A DNA stretch of 64,000 bases from assembly GCA_963693305.1 (NCBI GenBank), contig OY855906.1:32056491-32120490 (forward strand), read 5' to 3'. The DNA is from Meandrina meandrites. Lineage: Eukaryota; Cnidaria; Anthozoa; Scleractinia; Meandrinidae. Within the stretch, counting starts at the first letter, position 1. Every line of letters begins with the position of its first letter. The position numbers and the translations under genes are program-made. This document shows positions 63,812 to 64,000 of the stretch, in pieces. The notes below the pieces were generated by a model that worked only from the letters and a program-made list of their open reading frames with translations, made no database searches and was not told where the DNA came from.

Positions 63812-64000
63812 ATGGAGGTTTACTGCGTGAAAGAAAAGCGCTTCACACCTAATGTGGTGGGAAGTGAAACATTTGCAACCACAAGAAATGGTAAAAGGTT
63901 GCTTAAAGTAAAATGTGCTAGCTGCGGCATTACCAAGGCACGTTTTGTCCCTGGGGCAGTGGGGGTACCCCACGAAGGAGGTAATATTTTGGATCCAATA
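63812..64000 (+). CDS. Zinc-ribbon protein, DUF5679-like, truncated by window end
   Basis: The first 63 residues are visible and open to the window end. MEVYCVKEKRFT followed by GKRLLKVKCASCG resembles the small DUF5679 zinc-ribbon proteins of Polintons and large DNA viruses, which normally have two C-x2-C pairs. Here the first pair keeps only one Cys (YCVKEK), so metal binding may be altered. A short palindrome (63959-63973) lies in frame after the ribbon and is read as VGVPH. The function in the family is unknown; it is often encoded near capsid genes. Confidence 0.6.
   Translation, partial: MEVYCVKEKRFTPNVVGSETFATTRNGKRLLKVKCASCGITKARFVPGAVGVPHEGGNILDPI
63959..63973 (+). repeat. Palindromic element, copy g (short form)
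   Basis: GTGGGGGTACCCCAC, in frame in the zinc-ribbon gene; near-identical to copy d. Confidence 0.6.

Larger units (their letters stand above)
55812..64000. mobile_element. Polinton/adintovirus-like element, left part
   Basis: The call rests on a set of virion genes typical of Polintons and adintoviruses: FtsK/HerA-type packaging ATPase, penton-like and major capsid candidates, pX-like protein, adenain-like protease and zinc-ribbon protein, all densely packed without introns. Polymerase B and integrase are not seen and would have to lie to the right. The left boundary is somewhere between 55112 and 55885. It could be an integrated provirus, a decaying copy, or an assembly join; host-virus junction reads would tell. 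Confidence 0.75.

Overview
The window looks like nuclear DNA of an anthozoan cnidarian, probably a coral or sea anemone. The basis is intron-rich secreted serine proteases ending in ShK cysteine domains, a dense load of short foldback DNA elements, and a cluster of adenovirus/Polinton-type virion genes at the right end. No species can be named from sequence alone.

From 1 to about 55.1 kb lies a tandem host family. Three complete chymotrypsin-fold (S1) genes (6562-15428, 24652-29104, 42690-48367) share one plan: a 55-nt signal-peptide exon, four catalytic exons of 198, 213, 164 and 154 nt, a glycine linker and a terminal ShK domain. A fourth member (51400-55044) keeps the signal, glycine and ShK exons but has no protease exons. 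A broken 3' half (34178-38365) follows the second gene, and a separate small ShK precursor gene (16377-17988) follows the first. The four signal exons are preceded by CAGGTG (CGGGTG in one) placed exactly 33 bp, start to start, before a TATA box. A fifth, orphan copy of this module sits at 50929. Introns and intergenic DNA are packed with foldbacks, MITEs, tRNA-like SINE pieces, tandem repeats and (AT)n tracts.

From about 55.6 kb to the window end is the left part of a Polinton/adintovirus-like element, entered just after a 206-bp near-perfect hairpin. It carries two small genes, a collagen-like fibre and a packaging ATPase on the minus strand, then on the plus strand a proline-rich protein, penton-like and basic proteins, a major capsid candidate, a pX-like protein, an adenain-like protease and the start of a zinc-ribbon protein. 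DNA polymerase B, integrase and the right end are not in the window, so completeness and the integration site are unproven.

Two viral features stand out. Every recognised viral gene except the protease has a TATAWA motif within about 15 nt of its ATG, and three times the upstream stop codon lies inside that motif. A family of small palindromes (GTGGG...CCCCAC) is scattered through the module; six of seven copies lie inside reading frames without breaking them, including one between the catalytic His and Asp codons of the protease.
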